Made by a program: the position numbers and the translations under genes. Positions 27,187 to 35,754 of a DNA stretch of 64,000 nt are shown here, piece by piece (positions within the stretch are counted from its first letter, which is position 1; the number at the start of each line of letters is the position of its first letter). The stretch comes from Mesorhizobium sp. M7A.F.Ca.US.008.03.1.1 (lineage in GTDB: Bacteria; Pseudomonadota; Alphaproteobacteria; Rhizobiales; Rhizobiaceae), in NCBI RefSeq assembly GCF_003997495.1, contig NZ_RZRU01000002.1:186001-250000 (forward strand). The letters run 5' to 3'. The notes under the pieces were generated by a model. That model was not told the DNA's origin and did not search any database. It saw only the letters and a program-made list of their open reading frames with translations.

Positions 27187-28241
27187 GAGACTTCGACTAC
27201 ATCAGGCCCGCCACCATCCCCGACGCCATCGCCGCGGCAGCCGAGCCGGGCTCGGCCTATCTCGCCGGCGGCACCAATCTGCTCGACCTGATGAAAGGCG
27301 GCATCACCAGTCCCGAGCGTATCGTCGACATCTCTCGGCTGCCGGAGCTCAGCCGCATCGAACGGCTGGACGATGGTGGCCTGCGCATCGGTGCGCTGGT
27401 CCGTAATGCCGACCTTGCATACGATCCGGCGTTCGCGAAATCCTATCCGGCGGTTGCCGAGGCGCTGCTGTCGGGCGCTTCGGCGCAGCTTCGCAACGCC
27501 GCCACCGTCGGCGGCAATCTTTTGCAGCGCACGCGCTGCAGCTATTTCTACGACACCGCCAGCGCCTGCAACAGGCGCGAGCCAGGCGCTGGCTGCGACG
27601 CGCTGGGCGGAGAAAACCGCCTGCACGCCGTGCTCGGCTGGAGCGACGCCTGCATAGCCACCCATCCGTCGGATTTCTGCGTGCCGCTGGTGGCGCTCGA
27701 CGCGGTGGTCGAGATCGAAGGCAAGAAGGGCCGGCGCCATGTGACGCTGGAGGAATTCCACCGGCTTCCCGGCGAAACGCCGCAGCGGGAGAATGCGCTG
27801 GAGCCCGGCGACCTGATCGTAGCGGTGCGCCTGCCGGCGGAGGCTGCCTCCTTCTCCGCCAATGCCCGCTACCTGAAAGTCCGCGAACGAACCTCCTATG
27901 CCTTCGCCATCGTATCGGCCGCGGCGGCGCTCGTCGTTGACGGCGGCAAGATCCGCGCCGCAAGGCTGGCGCTGGGCGGCGTCGCGGCCAAGCCGTGGCG
28001 GGCACGAACGGCGGAAGCCGTCCTGCTTGGCGCGGACGCCAGCGAGGCGACCTTCGCCAGCGCCGCGGACGCTGCCTTGGCCGATGCCAGCCCCTCCGGC
28101 GACAATGCTTTCAAGATCGAGCTTGCCCGCCGCATCGTGGTCAGGGCGCTGATGTCTGCGCTTTCGGGAACGCCCGAGCGTCTGCCAGCTCTTCCTGCCT
28201 CCCCGTTCTCGAACATTCCTGGAGCGCGCCATGACGCTTGA
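27183..28241 (+). CDS. aldehyde oxidoreductase FAD subunit (PaoB/YagS-like), operon 1
   Basis: A 352-aa FAD-binding subunit. YLAGGTNLLDLMKGG is the FAD pyrophosphate site, and ATVGGNLLQRTRCSYF continues the binding fold. A Cys-rich insert (RTRCSYF...ACNRREPGAGC) corresponds to the extra [4Fe-4S] cluster known in E. coli PaoB and missing from ordinary xanthine dehydrogenases, which is why a Pao-type assignment is preferred. Its start overlaps the small-subunit stop (ATGA), and its end overlaps the large-subunit start by 11 bp. Confidence 0.92.
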   Translation: MRDFDYIRPATIPDAIAAAAEPGSAYLAGGTNLLDLMKGGITSPERIVDISRLPELSRIERLDDGGLRIGALVRNADLAYDPAFAKSYPAVAEALLSGASAQLRNAATVGGNLLQRTRCSYFYDTASACNRREPGAGCDALGGENRLHAVLGWSDACIATHPSDFCVPLVALDAVVEIEGKKGRRHVTLEEFHRLPGETPQRENALEPGDLIVAVRLPAEAASFSANARYLKVRERTSYAFAIVSAAAALVVDGGKIRAARLALGGVAAKPWRARTAEAVLLGADASEATFASAADAALADASPSGDNAFKIELARRIVVRALMSALSGTPERLPALPASPFSNIPGARHDA

Positions 28242-30489
28242 ACTCAGCCTCAACCAGCAACCCGCCCATGCCCGGCAGGGCTCCAGCATCGGCCAGCCGC
28301 TGACCCGCCGCGACGGCTTTCTGAAAGTCACCGGAGCCGCGCGCTATGCCGCCGACAACCATCCGCCCGGCATGCTCTACGCCGTGCTCGCTGTCTCCAG
28401 CATCGCACGCGGCCGCGTTGCCGCGCTGGATGTCGAGGCGGCCAAGGCGCATCAGGGCGTGGTCGAGGTGATGACGCCGTTGAACCGGCCAGCGCTCGCC
28501 GCCGACCCGGACGCCAAGGACCATCCCTTCATGTTCCGGCTCGACCTGCTGCAAAACGATCAGGTCCGCTACCCCAACCAGAGCATCGCCGTGGTGATCG
28601 CCGAGACGCTGGAAGCGGCGACCGAGGGGGCAGCACTGCTGTCGCCGCGCTATGAAGTGCTGCCGGCGCGCGTTGGCCTCGACGGCGCTGAAAGCTTCGT
28701 GCCGCGCGGTGTCGGCGTCGGCGGACCGGCGGTGCAGCACAAGGGCGATGTCGAGGCCGGCCTCAAATCGGCAAAGACACGGATCGAAGCCACCTACGAG
28801 ACCCCCGCCCAGTACCACAACGCCATGGAGCCGCATGCGATCGTCGTCGCCTGGGATGGCGACACACTGTCGATCGACACACCGAGCCAGGGTCTTGCCA
28901 TGGCGCAGGGCCGCATCGCCGGCCTGTTCGGCATCGCGCCGGAAAACGTCCACATCCGCAGCCCGTTCCTGGGTGGCGGCTTTGGCTCGAAAGGCATGAT
29001 CTCCGGTCCGCAGGTGCTCGGCATCCTGGCGGCGCGCCTTGTCGGCCGTCCGGTCAAGCTGGTGCTGCGACGTGAGCAGATGTACGGGCCGGTCGGCCAC
29101 CGTGCGCCGACGCGCCAGACGCTGCGCATGGGCATGGATGGCGAAGGGCGGCTGACGGCACTCGACCATCAGGCCAAGACTGCGTCGAGCACGTTCGACG
29201 ATTTCTTCGAACCGGCGGCGGATGCCTCGCACACGCTCTATGCCAGCCCGGCCATCGCCACCTCGCACGATGCGGTACGGCTGGACACCGGTACGCCGCT
29301 GTTCATGCGGGCACCCGGCGAAGCCACCGGCTCGATCGCGCTCGAAAGCGCCATCGATGAGGCGGCACATGCCTGCGGCATGGACCCTCTGGAATTCCGG
29401 CTGCGGAACTATGCCGAGGTCGAGCCGATGACCGGCAAGCCGTTTTCCTCCAAGGCGCTGCGCGAATGCTACAGGCAGGCGGCCGAGACGTTCGGCTGGG
29501 CGAGCCGCCCCCTTCAGCCTCGGCTGATGCGCGACGCCGACGGTTTCCTGACCGGCTGGGGCATGGGCACGGCGACCTTTCCGGCCCTGATGTTCCAGGC
29601 CGAGGCCCGCGCCGTGCTGAGAAGCGACGGCAGCGGCGTGATGGAGACCGGCGCGCAGGACATGGGGCAAGGCGCCTGGACCGCCTTCGCCCAGATCGCA
29701 GCCGACGGACTGGGACTGGATATCGACCAGGTCGATTTCAGGGCCGGCAGTTCCGATCTGCCCAATGCAGGCATTGCCGGCGGCTCCGGCCACACGGCGA
29801 CGGCCGGCATGGCGATCCACAATGCGGGCGCCGCCGTCATCGCCAGGCTCGCCGATCTCGCCACCGGTGACGAGCACTCACCGCTCTACGGCGCCGGCAA
29901 TGAAGGCGTGCTGGCGCGCGGCGGCCGCCTCTATCGGCGCGACGATGAAAGCCGCGGTGAAAGCTATGCCGAGATCCTCACGCGCGCGGGCCTCTCCGAG
30001 ATCGAGGGCCATGGCACGGGCGCTCCCGACCCGGCATCCCAGGAAACCTATGCCAAGCATGCGCATGGCGCCGTGTTCGCCGAGGTGAAGGTCGATCCGG
30101 ATTTCGGCCAGATCCGCGTCACAAGGCTGGTCGGCGCGTTCGCCGCCGGGCGGGTTATCAATCCCAGGCTGGTGCGCAGCCAATATTATGGCGGCATGAT
30201 CTGGGGCGTCTCGTTCGCGCTGCATGAGGAAGCCATCACCGACCGGCGCTCTGGCCGGATCCAGAATGCCAACCTCGCCGAATATCATGTCCCGGTGAAT
30301 GCCGACGTTCCGTCGGTCGAGGCGCTGCTGGTTCACGAGGACGACCCTTACGTCAACGCGCTCGGCATCAAGGGCGTTGGCGAAATCGGCATCACCGGCA
30401 CGGCCGGCGCGGTCGCCAATGCGGTCTGGCATGCGACCGGCGTGCGGCCCCGGCGCTTTCCGATCCGCATCGAGGACCTGCTGGGGTGA
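28231..30489 (+). CDS. aldehyde oxidoreductase molybdopterin subunit (PaoC/YagR-like), operon 1
   Basis: A 752-aa catalytic subunit. RRDGFLKVTGAARYAADN opens the domain, GGGFGSKG and MRAPGE are molybdopterin-contact motifs, QDMGQGAWT lies near the active site, and KGVGEIGITG near the C-terminus carries the invariant catalytic Glu. Such enzymes oxidise aldehydes to carboxylic acids with water as oxygen donor. No XdhC/PaoD maturation gene follows, so insertion of sulfurated cofactor must rely on a gene elsewhere. Confidence 0.93.
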   Translation: MTLELSLNQQPAHARQGSSIGQPLTRRDGFLKVTGAARYAADNHPPGMLYAVLAVSSIARGRVAALDVEAAKAHQGVVEVMTPLNRPALAADPDAKDHPFMFRLDLLQNDQVRYPNQSIAVVIAETLEAATEGAALLSPRYEVLPARVGLDGAESFVPRGVGVGGPAVQHKGDVEAGLKSAKTRIEATYETPAQYHNAMEPHAIVVAWDGDTLSIDTPSQGLAMAQGRIAGLFGIAPENVHIRSPFLGGGFGSKGMISGPQVLGILAARLVGRPVKLVLRREQMYGPVGHRAPTRQTLRMGMDGEGRLTALDHQAKTASSTFDDFFEPAADASHTLYASPAIATSHDAVRLDTGTPLFMRAPGEATGSIALESAIDEAAHACGMDPLEFRLRNYAEVEPMTGKPFSSKALRECYRQAAETFGWASRPLQPRLMRDADGFLTGWGMGTATFPALMFQAEARAVLRSDGSGVMETGAQDMGQGAWTAFAQIAADGLGLDIDQVDFRAGSSDLPNAGIAGGSGHTATAGMAIHNAGAAVIARLADLATGDEHSPLYGAGNEGVLARGGRLYRRDDESRGESYAEILTRAGLSEIEGHGTGAPDPASQETYAKHAHGAVFAEVKVDPDFGQIRVTRLVGAFAAGRVINPRLVRSQYYGGMIWGVSFALHEEAITDRRSGRIQNANLAEYHVPVNADVPSVEALLVHEDDPYVNALGIKGVGEIGITGTAGAVANAVWHATGVRPRRFPIRIEDLLG

Positions 30490-30505
30490 GGAGTGATCCG
30501 CCTAG

Positions 30506-30537
30506 CGTTCGGGAAGCCAAGCTTGGCTTCCCGAACG
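30506..30537. repeat. perfect 32-bp palindrome
   Basis: CGTTCGGGAAGCCAAG followed directly by its reverse complement, with no loop. The left half recurs in a composite element at 63603-63618. It lies 17 bp after the first molybdopterin subunit gene and may end or process that transcript. Confidence 0.85.
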
Positions 30538-30696
30538 ACGAACGGTGAAGGCCCGGTCCGCCTTCGGGCGGATCAAAATGTCCAGTGGACCTTTTTAAGG
30601 GGCTGAACGCCCGAAGGGCAGGAGCGGCAGCGAAGGGCCGGACAGCTGGCGCCAATGCATGTCGCCCAGAAGTGACCTCGGTTTTGGGAGAACGAC

Positions 30697-30762
30697 ATGC
30701 ATAAAAACAAAGATCTGAAGCGGGTCGTCTGAATACGTTCAGACGCGACACGCTTCAGGTCC
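30697..30762 (+). repeat. dispersed stem-loop element with embedded MHKNKDLKRVV mini-frame, copy 1
   Basis: GGGAGAA precedes an ATG at 30697 that opens an 11-codon frame (MHKNKDLKRVV, then stop). From 30715 the DNA forms a long imperfect stem (CTGAAGCGGGTCGTCTGAA with TTCAGACGCGACACGCTTCAG). A relative lies at 54629-54690, where the small frame is not kept. This looks like a mobile palindromic repeat rather than a gene, though the ribosome site is notable. Confidence 0.65.
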
Positions 30763-30792
30763 CCGCCGGCCCAACATGAGATCAACCGACTT

Positions 30793-30827
30793 CGCGTCAA
30801 GCAACTGGAGCCAGACGCCCATGACCA
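30793..30827 (+). repeat. 35-bp leader repeat, copy 2 (second Pao-type operon)
   Basis: Identical to 26661-26695 and in the same position relative to the start codon of the iron-sulfur subunit gene. The flanking sequence upstream is unrelated, so the duplicated block begins here. Confidence 0.85.
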
Positions 30828-31300
30828 AAACAACAATCCCCGTCCATCTCGATATCAACGGCGACCATCACGAACTGCGACTCGAGCCGCGCGTCACGCT
30901 GCTCGATGCCTTGCGCGACCGGCTCGGCCTGACCGGCACCAAGAAGGGCTGCGACCACGGCCAGTGCGGCGCCTGCACCGTGCATGTCGACGGCGAGCGC
31001 GTGCTGGCCTGCCTGACGCTTGCGGCCCAAGTCGAGGGCCGCACCGTCACCACCATAGAGGGGCTTGCACGGGAGGGCGAAATGCATCCCGTGCAGGCTG
31101 CCTTCCTTGAGCAGGACGCCTTCCAGTGCGGCTATTGCACGCCAGGCCAGATCATGTCGGCGGTCGCCTGCATCCGTGAGGGCCATGCCGGCTCCAACGA
31201 GGAAATCCGCGAATACATGGCCGGCAATCTCTGCCGCTGCGGCGCCTATCCGCACATCGTCGCCGCCGTTCGTCAGGCGGCATTGGAGGTCCAGTCATGA
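30821..31300 (+). CDS. aldehyde oxidoreductase iron-sulfur subunit (PaoA/YagT-like), operon 2
   Basis: A 159-aa paralogue of the subunit at 26689. Cys44, 49, 52 and 64 (GCDHGQCGAC) and Cys103, 106, 138 and 140 (CGYCTPGQ, CRC) ligate two [2Fe-2S] clusters. The start at 30821 is fixed by the shared leader; an upstream in-frame ATG at 30776 is rejected. Its stop overlaps the next start by 4 bp. Confidence 0.93.
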   Translation: MTKTTIPVHLDINGDHHELRLEPRVTLLDALRDRLGLTGTKKGCDHGQCGACTVHVDGERVLACLTLAAQVEGRTVTTIEGLAREGEMHPVQAAFLEQDAFQCGYCTPGQIMSAVACIREGHAGSNEEIREYMAGNLCRCGAYPHIVAAVRQAALEVQS

Positions 31301-32280
31301 GGGATTTTTCCTATCTGCGCGCCAATTCGCTTGATGCGGCACGTGAGGCAGCCGCCCTGCCCGGCGCCATGCTGCTTGCCGGCGGCACCACGTTGATCGA
31401 CCTCGCCAAATGCGGCGTCGCCGAGCCCGAGACGCTGGTCGACATCACCCATCTCAAGGGGCTGGACAGCATCGAAATGAGCGAGCGCGGCGCCACCATC
31501 GGCGCGCTGGCCAGGATGGGCCATGTCGCCGACCATGCCGGCATCAGGAGCCGCTTCCCGGCCGTCTCCGAAGCCCTGTGGCAGGCGGCTTCCGCGCAGA
31601 TCCGCAACATGGCGACCATCGGCGGCAATCTGATGCAGCGCACGCGCTGCCCCTATTTCCGTGACCCGGCGAATTTCCCCGCCTGCAACAAGCGGCAGCC
31701 CGGCAGCGGCTGTTCAGCCATCGGCGGCGTCACCAGGGGACACGCTGTGCTCGGCACCAGCGATGCCTGCATCGCCATGTATCCCGGCGACCTCGCGGTG
31801 GCGCTGGTCGCCTTCGATGCGATCTTGCATCTGGGCGAGCGCCAGATCCCGGTCGACGACTTTTTCCTGCTGCCCGGCACCACGCCGGATAGGGAACATG
31901 CGATCGCACCGGGCGAGATGATCACCGCCATTGAAATCCCCGGCTCGGCCTCTGCCCGGCGTTCGACTTATCTCAAGATCCGCGACCGGCAGTCCTATGA
32001 GTTTGCCGCGGCCAGTGCGGCCGTCGGTATCGAGTTCGAACCTGACCACCGAACGATCCGCGATTTGCGCGTGGCGCTCGGCGGCGTCGCGACCAAGCCG
32101 TGGCGTGCGCGGGCCGTGGAAGACGCGCTGAAGGGCAAGGTGCTGGAGCCGGATGCTGTGAGCGCCGCCAGCCTGCTCGCCGTCGAAGGCGCCGTCGACC
32201 AGGGCGCCAACCACTACAAGATCGAACTGGCGCCGCGCGTCGTCGCCCGCGCCATCCTCAAATTGGGAGAGACGGCATGA
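31297..32280 (+). CDS. aldehyde oxidoreductase FAD subunit (PaoB/YagS-like), operon 2
   Basis: A 327-aa FAD subunit with LLAGGTTLIDLAKCG and ATIGGNLMQRTRCPYF for FAD, and the Pao-type [4Fe-4S] insert RTRCPYFRDPANFPACNKRQPGSGC. It is shorter than the operon-1 subunit at the C-terminus. It overlaps both neighbours by ATGA. Confidence 0.92.
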   Translation: MRDFSYLRANSLDAAREAAALPGAMLLAGGTTLIDLAKCGVAEPETLVDITHLKGLDSIEMSERGATIGALARMGHVADHAGIRSRFPAVSEALWQAASAQIRNMATIGGNLMQRTRCPYFRDPANFPACNKRQPGSGCSAIGGVTRGHAVLGTSDACIAMYPGDLAVALVAFDAILHLGERQIPVDDFFLLPGTTPDREHAIAPGEMITAIEIPGSASARRSTYLKIRDRQSYEFAAASAAVGIEFEPDHRTIRDLRVALGGVATKPWRARAVEDALKGKVLEPDAVSAASLLAVEGAVDQGANHYKIELAPRVVARAILKLGETA

Positions 32281-34574
32281 CCGTTCACAACATCAGACAT
32301 GGGGATGCGTCCGACGGCGCTTTTGCCGAAGCCGTCGGCGGCCGGCTGTCGCGCGTCGACGGCCGGGCCAAGATCACCGGCGCAGCGAAATACGCCGTCG
32401 AGCAGCAGCTCGAAGGCCTCGCCTACGCCGTACTGGTCGAGAGCACGATTGCATCCGGCAAGGTGCGCGCGATCGACACCACTGCCGCTCAGGCGGCGCC
32501 CGGCGTGCTGCAGGTGCTGACGCCGGACACCATCATCAGCCTGAAAACCGCGGCGGACTGGTTCGGCACACCGCCGCCCGACAAGCCCTATTGCCCGCTG
32601 GCGCGCGACATCACCTTTTCGGGTCAGCATGTCGCCGCCGTGGTCGCCGAGACCTTCGAACAGGCGGTCGCGGCGGCAGCACTGGTCAAGGTCAGCTATG
32701 ACGAGACGCCTTCCATCGTCGACCTCAGCGATGCCAAGGCCGGCGACGGCATTCCGATCGACGCCATGACCAAGGAATGGGGCGATGCGCAAGGTGCGTT
32801 CGCGTCGGCACCGGTCCGCATCTGCGCCGCCTACAACACGCCGCGCGAATACCAAGCGCCGATGGAGCCGCATGGCCTGATCGCGCGCTGGGACGGCGAC
32901 CGGCTCACCGTATGGGAGCCGAGCCAGTGGCTCGACGGCATGGCCCGCACCTATGCCGAATGGTTCGGCGTGCCGTTCGAGAACGTGCGGCTGGTGTCGC
33001 CCTATATTGGCGGCGGCTTCGGCTCCAAGGCGCTGGCGCTCAGCCATGGCGCGGTGGCCGCATGTGCCGCCAAAATGCTTGGCCGGCCGGTGCGCCTGGT
33101 GATGACGCGGCCGCAGACTTTTACCGGTTACGGTGGCCGCGCGGCGACGCGCCAGACGGTGACGATCGGTGCCGACGCGCAAGGGAAAATCCAGTCGATC
33201 GTGCATCGCGGCGTCAACGAAACCTCAATCGACGGCATGTGGGTCGAGCCGCTGGGATCGGTCACCTCGATCATGTACGCAACGCCGAATTTCTCCTCCA
33301 GGCAGAATGTCGTACGGGTCAATTCGGTGGTGCCGGGCGCCATGCGCGCGCCGGGCGAAAATCCTTCCGCCTTCGGCATCGAAAGCGCCATCGACGAACT
33401 CGCCTACGAGGTCGGCATCGATCCACTGGAAATCCGGCTGCGGAACTATGCCGAGCAGGATCCGCATGCCAAAAAAGCCTGGTCGACCAGGCAGTTGCGC
33501 GAGGCTTTTGCCGCGGGCGCCGAGCGCTTCGGCTGGTCCAGGCGCTCGCCCGAACCGCGCTCGATGCGCGACGGCAACCAGCTGATCGGATGGGGCGTCG
33601 CCGCCGGCACCTATCCGGTGCGGCGCGCCTATGGCGAGGCGATCGTGCGCATCCTGGCGGACGGCTCGGTCGAGGTCGAGAGCTCCTCGATCGACATGGG
33701 CCAGGGCACCTACACCATCTTGGCCCAGACCGCCGCCGAAACGGTCGGCGTGCGAGCCGACGACGTGGTGGTGAAGCTCGGTGACTCGCGCTTTCCCCGC
33801 GCCGGCGTCACCGGTGGCTCGCGGCTGGCCGGCGTGATGACAGGCGCCGTCTACAAGGCGGCGACCTCGGCGCTCGACCAGCTGATCGGCCTCGCCATCA
33901 GCGATCCGCGCTCGCCCTTCCATGCGCTGCAGGCCAACACTTTGGTCGCCGCCAATGGCCGTATGTCATCGCCGCGCGGCGATGGCCCTGATCTCTCGAT
34001 CGCCGAACTGCTCAAAAGCGTTGGCCGCGACCACATCGAAGCCACCGGCGACACCATGCCGGCCAATTCGACGCCGGAGGATCGCTACAAGAACTACACC
34101 ACCATCGCCATGGCGCTGCCGCACACCGAGGGCGACTACTCCCGGCACTCCTGGTGCGCGCATTTCATCGAGGTGCGCGTCGACGAGGATTTCGGCACGG
34201 TGCGCGTATCGCGCGTGGTGTCGGCGCTGGATTCAGGCCGGCTCTACAACCCGAAACTGGCCGAAAGCCAGTGGAAGGGCGGCATCATCATGGGCATCGG
34301 CCAGGCGCTGCTGGAAGAAGGCATCGTCGACCGCCGCCATGGCCGCATCGTCAACAACAACCTCGCCGATTACCTCGTGCCGACCAATGCCGACATCCCG
34401 GACATCGAGGTGATCTCGGTCGGCATCCCCGACCTGCATTCCTCGGTGCTCGGCGGCAAGGGCGTCGGTGAGCTGGCGATTGTCGGCGTGGCGCCGGCGA
34501 TTGCCAACGCGGTGTTCCATGCGACGGGGAAGAGGATACGCGACCTGCCGATCACGCTAGAGAAGCTGATCTGA
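32277..34574 (+). CDS. aldehyde oxidoreductase molybdopterin subunit (PaoC/YagR-like), operon 2
   Basis: A 765-aa catalytic subunit, clearly diverged from the operon-1 subunit. It keeps RVDGRAKITGAAKYAVE, GGGFGSKALALS, MRAPGENPSAFGIE, SIDMGQGTYT and the GKGVGELAIVG segment with the catalytic Glu. Substrate-channel regions differ between the two copies, so they probably act on different aldehydes or N-heterocycles. The start at 32277 overlaps the FAD-subunit stop. Confidence 0.93.
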   Translation: MTVHNIRHGDASDGAFAEAVGGRLSRVDGRAKITGAAKYAVEQQLEGLAYAVLVESTIASGKVRAIDTTAAQAAPGVLQVLTPDTIISLKTAADWFGTPPPDKPYCPLARDITFSGQHVAAVVAETFEQAVAAAALVKVSYDETPSIVDLSDAKAGDGIPIDAMTKEWGDAQGAFASAPVRICAAYNTPREYQAPMEPHGLIARWDGDRLTVWEPSQWLDGMARTYAEWFGVPFENVRLVSPYIGGGFGSKALALSHGAVAACAAKMLGRPVRLVMTRPQTFTGYGGRAATRQTVTIGADAQGKIQSIVHRGVNETSIDGMWVEPLGSVTSIMYATPNFSSRQNVVRVNSVVPGAMRAPGENPSAFGIESAIDELAYEVGIDPLEIRLRNYAEQDPHAKKAWSTRQLREAFAAGAERFGWSRRSPEPRSMRDGNQLIGWGVAAGTYPVRRAYGEAIVRILADGSVEVESSSIDMGQGTYTILAQTAAETVGVRADDVVVKLGDSRFPRAGVTGGSRLAGVMTGAVYKAATSALDQLIGLAISDPRSPFHALQANTLVAANGRMSSPRGDGPDLSIAELLKSVGRDHIEATGDTMPANSTPEDRYKNYTTIAMALPHTEGDYSRHSWCAHFIEVRVDEDFGTVRVSRVVSALDSGRLYNPKLAESQWKGGIIMGIGQALLEEGIVDRRHGRIVNNNLADYLVPTNADIPDIEVISVGIPDLHSSVLGGKGVGELAIVGVAPAIANAVFHATGKRIRDLPITLEKLI

Positions 34575-34585
34575 GCGGTGGCTGA

Positions 34586-34737
34586 TTTCCCCCTCGAGGG
34601 GGAGATGTCACCGAAGGCGACAGAGGGGGTCGCCGCGGGTAGAGCGCTAACTTATTCGCCGCAGGAGGTCGCATCCGGTCGGACCGACCCCCTCTGGCCT
34701 GCCGGCCATCTCCCCCTCGAGGGGGGAGATCAGCAGC
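34586..34737. repeat. mosaic intergenic inverted repeat, copy A
   Basis: The left arm (34586-34637, with CCCCCTCGAGGGGGAGATG and CGACAGAGGGGGTCG) pairs with the right arm (34680-34737, with CGACCCCCTCTGG and ATCTCCCCCTCGAGGGGGG) around about 45 bp. The same units recur at 56402-56567 and, in part, at 63568-63690 and 18655-18700. It fills the gap between convergent genes and may serve as a two-way terminator. Confidence 0.8.
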
Positions 34738-34744
34738 TTCAACG

Positions 34745-35440
34745 TCAGAATTTGTAGCTGAGCCCGACCCGCAAATCTTGCGTCTTGAGATCGACGTTCG
34801 CAACCGTGCCAAAACCAAAAAGCGGCACCGAGATATCCTTTTTGCCGAAGTCGGAGTAGCGATATTCGACGCGAGCGATCCACCTGTCGGTGAAGGCGTG
34901 CTCAACGCCAGCCCCAACCGTCCAGCCAAGATGGGTTTCGTCGTGGATTGTTATTGAACCGCCGGGACCCCCGGTGATCACATTCATTTCATACTTGGCC
35001 GCGGCCACGCCCGCAGTGATGTAAGGCAAAGTCCGATCGAACGCATAGCCGGCCCGCAGCCGCGCCGAACCCGACCACTTGAGTTCGCTATCAAGCAACG
35101 CGCCGGCGCCGGCGAAGGTCCCCACCGCATCTACATTGCTGTACGCAATGTCAGCCTCGGCACCAAGCACGAAGCGGTTCGCCAATTCCTGGTTGAAGCC
35201 TATGTGAACGCCGCCAATAAAACCGTCCGGATCGAGGGGAGCGTTGACGTCGGTGCCCCCAATACCAGCGCCGGCGATGAAGAGATTGGATTTTCCGGCT
35301 ACGTAACCGAAGTGAACGCCAGCATAGAGGCCGGACCAGTCGTAGTCGGCGGCAATGGGCGAGGTTTCATTGATGTCCGCCGCGGACGCCATGCCGACAG
35401 GCGCGAGAATGAAGGCTGTGGCGAGAAGAATCGTTTTCAT
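34745..35440 (-). CDS. Omp25/31-like outer-membrane beta-barrel protein
   Basis: A 231-aa protein with a signal peptide (MKTILLATAFILAPVGMASA, cleavage about residue 20). YDWSGLYAGVHFGYVAGKSN and the closing VDLKTQDLRVGLSYKF are typical of the eight-stranded porin-family barrels of Rhizobiales, with a final aromatic residue as required for BAM assembly. VEYRYSDFG is a penultimate strand. It probably contributes to envelope integrity rather than specific transport. Confidence 0.92.
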   Translation of the reverse strand: MKTILLATAFILAPVGMASAADINETSPIAADYDWSGLYAGVHFGYVAGKSNLFIAGAGIGGTDVNAPLDPDGFIGGVHIGFNQELANRFVLGAEADIAYSNVDAVGTFAGAGALLDSELKWSGSARLRAGYAFDRTLPYITAGVAAAKYEMNVITGGPGGSITIHDETHLGWTVGAGVEHAFTDRWIARVEYRYSDFGKKDISVPLFGFGTVANVDLKTQDLRVGLSYKF

Positions 35441-35754
35441 TGTTGTTTGCTGCTCCAAGTGTTGCGTTCCCCCCGATGCGGAAATGCTCAGCGGAGATCC
35501 AAGTGTTGTCGAGACCTCGGTGTCGCATTGTTCACCGGCGGCGTCTTGGGCTGAGCCGCACTGGAATTGTCCTGGAAAGCGCTGCGGCACTTGCGCGATC
35601 AGTGTGGCCATTCGGCATCAGCCCATCGGCTCGCGCCGCGGTCGAAGGGGTCCATCCGACGCGCTCAAGTTCTAGTTTTATGAATGTGGGTGGCCCAAAA
35701 CCGCTGCGCGCCCTCGGGTCCAAAGCATATGCTTTTGGGCGACATGCATTGTTA
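35441..35754. other. gene-free region between porin and AraC genes
   Basis: A 314-bp region with no supportable gene. It holds the porin promoter (minus strand) and, at about 35719-35740, a short inverted repeat centred on AAAGCATATGCTTT, 15-35 bp downstream of the AraC gene stop. The repeat has almost no loop, so its role as a terminator is doubtful. Confidence 0.5.

Larger units (their letters stand above)
30490..30820. other. inter-operon region carrying mosaic palindromes
   Basis: A 331-bp gap between the two oxidoreductase operons. It holds a perfect 32-bp palindrome, further GC-rich inverted segments (CCGCCTTCGGGCGG; a GCCCGAAGGGC unit), a second stem-loop element and the 35-bp leader repeat. 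No separate promoter for operon 2 is clear, so it may depend on read-through or on a promoter within these repeats. Confidence 0.6.

Noticed and set aside
28141..29877. 578-codon open frame on the minus strand
   Set aside because: Antisense to a molybdopterin subunit with all family motifs; no recognisable protein features.
35719..35740. Short inverted repeat after the AraC gene as a terminator
   Set aside because: It is almost loopless and lacks a T-run, so it is mentioned only within the gene-free region.
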